DNA from: Luminiphilus sp. | Lineage (GTDB): Bacteria; Pseudomonadota; Gammaproteobacteria; Pseudomonadales; Halieaceae | Reading direction: 5' to 3' | Assembly: GCA_024638905.1 (NCBI GenBank) | Contig: JAHEJH010000145.1 | Coordinates: forward strand, 1 to 5,824 | Length of the DNA stretch: 5,824 bases | Part shown: piece by piece, positions 5,546 to 5,824 of the stretch | How positions within the stretch are numbered: the stretch's first letter is position 1 | Layout: the number at the start of each line of letters is the position of its first letter | Notes under the pieces: model-generated | The model's database searches: none | What the model was told of the DNA's origin: nothing | The model's input: the letters and a program-made list of their open reading frames with translations, nothing else | Made by a program: the position numbers and the translations under genes

Positions 5546-5824
5546 ATGCTGACCTTACTTCGAATCATCACCACTTTATCCGGCCTGGGGCTATTACTCG
5601 TTGGCATCATCTGGTGGCTGCAACCGACAACCGCGGCGGAAATACTGGGTGCCAGCTTGCTGGACAGCACCGGCCGCAGCACCCAAATCGGCGACTCGGG
5701 CGCGTTTTTCGTTGGTGCCGGCGGGCTTTTGGCGCTGGGGGCCATTCGCAACCACGCTGCCCTGGTGATATCCGGCGGTTTGTTGGTGGGTCTGGTCATT
5801 CCCGGTCGCGTTTTATCCGCTACC
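5546..5824 (+). CDS. Small membrane protein, N-terminal part (runs off window)
   Basis: An ATG at 5546 follows GAGGA (5534-5538) by seven bases, and the frame stays open for 93 codons to the window edge. Hydrophobic helices are visible at residues 7-25 (ending in a WW pair and a proline), about 49-66 (DSGAFFVGAGGLLALGAIR) and about 71-86 (ALVISGGLLVGLVIP). A P-x5-LG stretch, then a hydrophilic loop, an acidic residue followed by G-x-FF-x-G-x-G, and a final hydrophobic segment ending in GR resembles small integral membrane proteins of the DUF4345 type. That match is from memory and tentative. The function is unknown and the C-terminus is missing. The strong ribosome binding site and membrane-protein composition make it a real gene. 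Confidence 0.72.
   Translation, partial: MLTLLRIITTLSGLGLLLVGIIWWLQPTTAAEILGASLLDSTGRSTQIGDSGAFFVGAGGLLALGAIRNHAALVISGGLLVGLVIPGRVLSAT

Noticed and set aside
5491..5799. Minus-strand 102-codon frame at the right end
   Set aside because: It is opposite a plus-strand membrane protein gene with a good ribosome binding site; its translation is Pro/Ser-rich shadow sequence.
1..5824. Defence island or mobile element suggested by the HNH nuclease
   Set aside because: No transposase, integrase, terminal repeats, methyltransferase or other defence gene is present; the neighbours look like ordinary metabolic chromosome genes.

Overview
The window most resembles chromosomal DNA of a free-living, probably marine, gammaproteobacterium. 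The grounds are moderately high GC, compact genes, a small acidic protein like the Pseudomonas/Cellvibrionales PA3496 family, and a gamma-glutamyl-putrescine gene pair. This placement is inference; there is no rRNA or other strong taxonomic marker.

Left part, plus strand (1-1581). The window opens inside the 3' end of an HNH endonuclease gene (to 275). A 238-base gap follows, carrying three copies of a GGRTRTGACCC half-palindrome. Next is a GTG-started P-loop kinase of the shikimate kinase superfamily (514-1017) with altered signature motifs. A 333-base gap then holds a long imperfect RNA stem and a terminator-like hairpin, the latter just ahead of the ribosome binding site of a 76-residue acidic protein (1351-1581).

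Middle, minus strand (1583-3901). A glutamine synthetase-fold ligase resembling gamma-glutamylputrescine synthetase PuuA (2471-3901) is followed 45 bases downstream, in the same frame, by a gene for an unrecognised six-helix membrane protein (1583-2425). That gene converges on the small acidic gene with one base between the two stop codons.

Right part, plus strand (3969-5824). Diverging from puuA across only 67 bases is a gene for a PuuB-type FAD-dependent gamma-glutamylputrescine oxidase. The gap contains a sigma70-like promoter for puuA overlapped by a perfect GTATCG-N10-CGATAC inverted repeat. A 260-base gap with an 18-bp imperfect direct repeat follows, then the start of a small membrane protein gene that runs off the window.

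Taken together, puuA and puuB would carry out the first two steps of putrescine catabolism: gamma-glutamylation of putrescine, then oxidation to gamma-glutamyl-gamma-aminobutyraldehyde. PuuC, PuuD, the PuuP transporter and the PuuR regulator are not in the window. The least understood items are the six-helix protein, which shows an internal three-fold motif, the kinase variant and the structured leader of the small acidic gene. I found no convincing evidence for a mobile element, CRISPR array, tRNA or rRNA.
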